Shown here piece by piece: positions 22,597 to 23,912 of a stretch of 23,912 nucleotides of DNA. The notes beneath the pieces were generated by a model. It did not search any database and was not told where the DNA came from. It worked only from the letters and a program-made list of their open reading frames with translations. Made by a program: the position numbers and the translations under genes. The DNA comes from Micrococcales bacterium UBA4448 (lineage in GTDB: Bacteria; Actinomycetota; Actinomycetes; Actinomycetales; Microbacteriaceae). The stretch's first letter is position 1. Each line of letters starts with the position of its first letter. The stretch lies in assembly GCA_002390305.1 (NCBI GenBank), contig DGPE01000048.1, forward strand, positions 1-23,912, written 5' to 3'.

Positions 22597-23912
22597 CTGA
22601 GCAACTTTTGGATTCGCTTGAAAGAGACTGCGTCCTGGGTGCCAAGGTTTTGAGCAAATAGGCTGACCCGGAACTCCTCGAGCAACCATCTGGTGGCTAC
22701 TAGTTTTTCTGGCGCTTTTTCGGGTAAAGGTATTTTGCCGCCGGCAGCTTCGAATAGATCTTCCGCCTTGCGCAATTCGATTGCACTTATTCGATCTCGC
22801 TCCGGATTATCTTGCAGTTTCTGGACCCGCAAAGCCACTGCCTTGAGATAGACCTCGAGCCTGGAAAGCCTTGCCAAACCAGTGGCCGAAACTATGTTCC
22901 CGGAAGTGAGGCCTTGGATGTGCAGCTTCTCGCTTGCCAAGACCGTCAAGAAGTCGATGGCCTTAGCGTTAGAGATGGACTTATTTGCCTCACTGGCCGC
23001 CCTTGAAATCTTTAGCAGCACTTTAGAGACATCAAAGGCGAGCTCAATAGAAATTGCCTCAACGAGATTTCTAAGTTTTTCAAATTCAGCAGCCTTGGTC
23101 AAAAGCTGCTCGGAGTGAGACTCTTCCAACTGCTGATTTGCTGCTGCCCGAATCACGTCGGTTACAAACCCGCCGACTCCCTGGTAGCCGAGGCTTGCTA
23201 TCGCCAATTTTTCCGGTTGGGTTAGATGGGAATCAATGTACTTTACGGGGCTTGGAATACTTTTCACCACAAGTTCGACAACGCCTCTTGGATGCTCGGA
23301 CAACTGCTGAGCCCTGGATGAAAGAAGCTTGAGGTCGACCTGATTCGTGGCCCCATTCCACACTAAAGAAGGGAAGGCACTGATCTTATTCTTGCCATGA
23401 CTAGCATCCAGCTGAACTGGGACATCCTCGAAGGTCCAGGCATCCAGATCACTTTCTTCAATTGAATCGCCTTCAATTTCAATCACTTCTGACACAGCTG
23501 CGATGACGTGGTCGGCAAGCTCTCGCTGCAATTTGGCAAGATCGGTTCCAATGGCAATTTCGGTTGCATCGGCCTCCAGAATTTTGTAGCTCACCTGAAG
23601 TGAAGTTGCAAGAGAGGCCAAATTGAAATCAGATTCTTGAACCTTGAGCCCACTAAGTTGCTTGAGTTCATGGGCAACCGCAGAAGTGATATCACCGTTT
23701 GGTTCTTCCGGAAGTGAAGAAAGGACTTTGGCCGCGAAATCTTTAGCTGGGACCACATGTTTTCTGATTGGCTTTGGTAGTCCACGAATCAGCTCGGTGA
23801 TCAACTCCATCCTCATTGAAGGAACCAGCCATTCAAAGCCAGCTTGAGTTACTCCCGCCAACAGAGTCACTGGAATCTCCACCACCACTCCATCGTGGGG
23901 ACTTCCCGGATC
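22593..23912 (-). CDS. hrpA: ATP-dependent RNA helicase HrpA, C-terminal part (N-terminus beyond window edge)
   Basis: The frame is open through the right edge; the last codons read DPGSPHDGVVVEIPVTLLAG. The segment GFEWLVPSMRMELITELIRGLPKPIRKHVVPAKDFA is characteristic of the DUF3418 region of HrpA, and ATRWLLEEFRVSLFAQNLGT near the end is the conserved C-terminus. About 439 residues are visible of a protein usually near 1300, so the DEAH helicase core lies outside. HrpA is a DEAH-box helicase reported to act on mRNA and stalled ribosomes in E. coli. The GTG at 23888 is internal and not the real start. Its TAG stop overlaps the mmsA TAA on the other strand. Confidence 0.92.
   Translation of the reverse strand, partial: DPGSPHDGVVVEIPVTLLAGVTQAGFEWLVPSMRMELITELIRGLPKPIRKHVVPAKDFAAKVLSSLPEEPNGDITSAVAHELKQLSGLKVQESDFNLASLATSLQVSYKILEADATEIAIGTDLAKLQRELADHVIAAVSEVIEIEGDSIEESDLDAWTFEDVPVQLDASHGKNKISAFPSLVWNGATNQVDLKLLSSRAQQLSEHPRGVVELVVKSIPSPVKYIDSHLTQPEKLAIASLGYQGVGGFVTDVIRAAANQQLEESHSEQLLTKAAEFEKLRNLVEAISIELAFDVSKVLLKISRAASEANKSISNAKAIDFLTVLASEKLHIQGLTSGNIVSATGLARLSRLEVYLKAVALRVQKLQDNPERDRISAIELRKAEDLFEAAGGKIPLPEKAPEKLVATRWLLEEFRVSLFAQNLGTQDAVSFKRIQKLLS

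Overview
The window looks like the chromosome of a low-GC, streamlined actinobacterium, most likely a Microbacteriaceae of the freshwater or marine Luna type (Aquiluna/Rhodoluna-like). This rests on actinobacterial hallmarks: a PonA2-like penicillin-binding protein with PASTA domains followed by a metallophosphoesterase, a dnaX-recR-lysC-asd run, DUF427, DUF1801 and DUF4177 proteins of actinobacterial type, a PGPGW membrane protein, and a heliorhodopsin, a family associated with monoderm bacteria. Base composition is roughly half GC by eye. The genus is an inference. No insertion sequence, prophage, CRISPR array or rRNA was seen. The region is compact core genome with one small toxin-antitoxin pair.

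Layout: 1-400 (minus) holds a RidA-family gene running off the left edge and a 51-residue DUF4177 gene overlapping it. 443-3810 (plus) holds the class A PBP and an overlapping metallophosphoesterase. 3815-8605 (minus) holds dnaX-recR-lysC-asd, with a well-placed internal start in lysC for a beta subunit. 8681-8922 holds divergent ffs (SRP RNA) and tRNA-Ser(GGA), whose promoters appear to share one -35 element. 8957-10174 (plus) is an MFS transporter. 10296-12108 (minus) holds the PGPGW protein, a Phd/PIN toxin-antitoxin pair and a Lon-substrate-binding-domain protein. 12237-12680 (plus) is a small HNH-like zinc protein. 12721-14747 (minus) holds an iron-sulfur (6-4)-photolyase-type protein and a DUF427 gene.

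14866-18008 (minus) is a XylF/G/H-like sugar ABC transporter, divergent from a ROK regulator (18320-19516, plus). A long two-way terminator separates the ROK gene from heliorhodopsin (19593-20405, minus). Divergent from it are a DUF1801 gene and mmsA (plus), and the window ends inside hrpA (minus, convergent with mmsA and sharing stop-codon bases with it).

Functionally, the right half combines light biology (heliorhodopsin, photolyase) with sugar uptake and methylmalonate-semialdehyde oxidation. The heliorhodopsin is the standout gene: it has the Schiff-base lysine K252 and counterion E118, with the same spacing as in the founding member of the family. Several genes carry a -10-like TANNCT hexamer 6-7 bases before the start codon, which suggests leaderless transcription.
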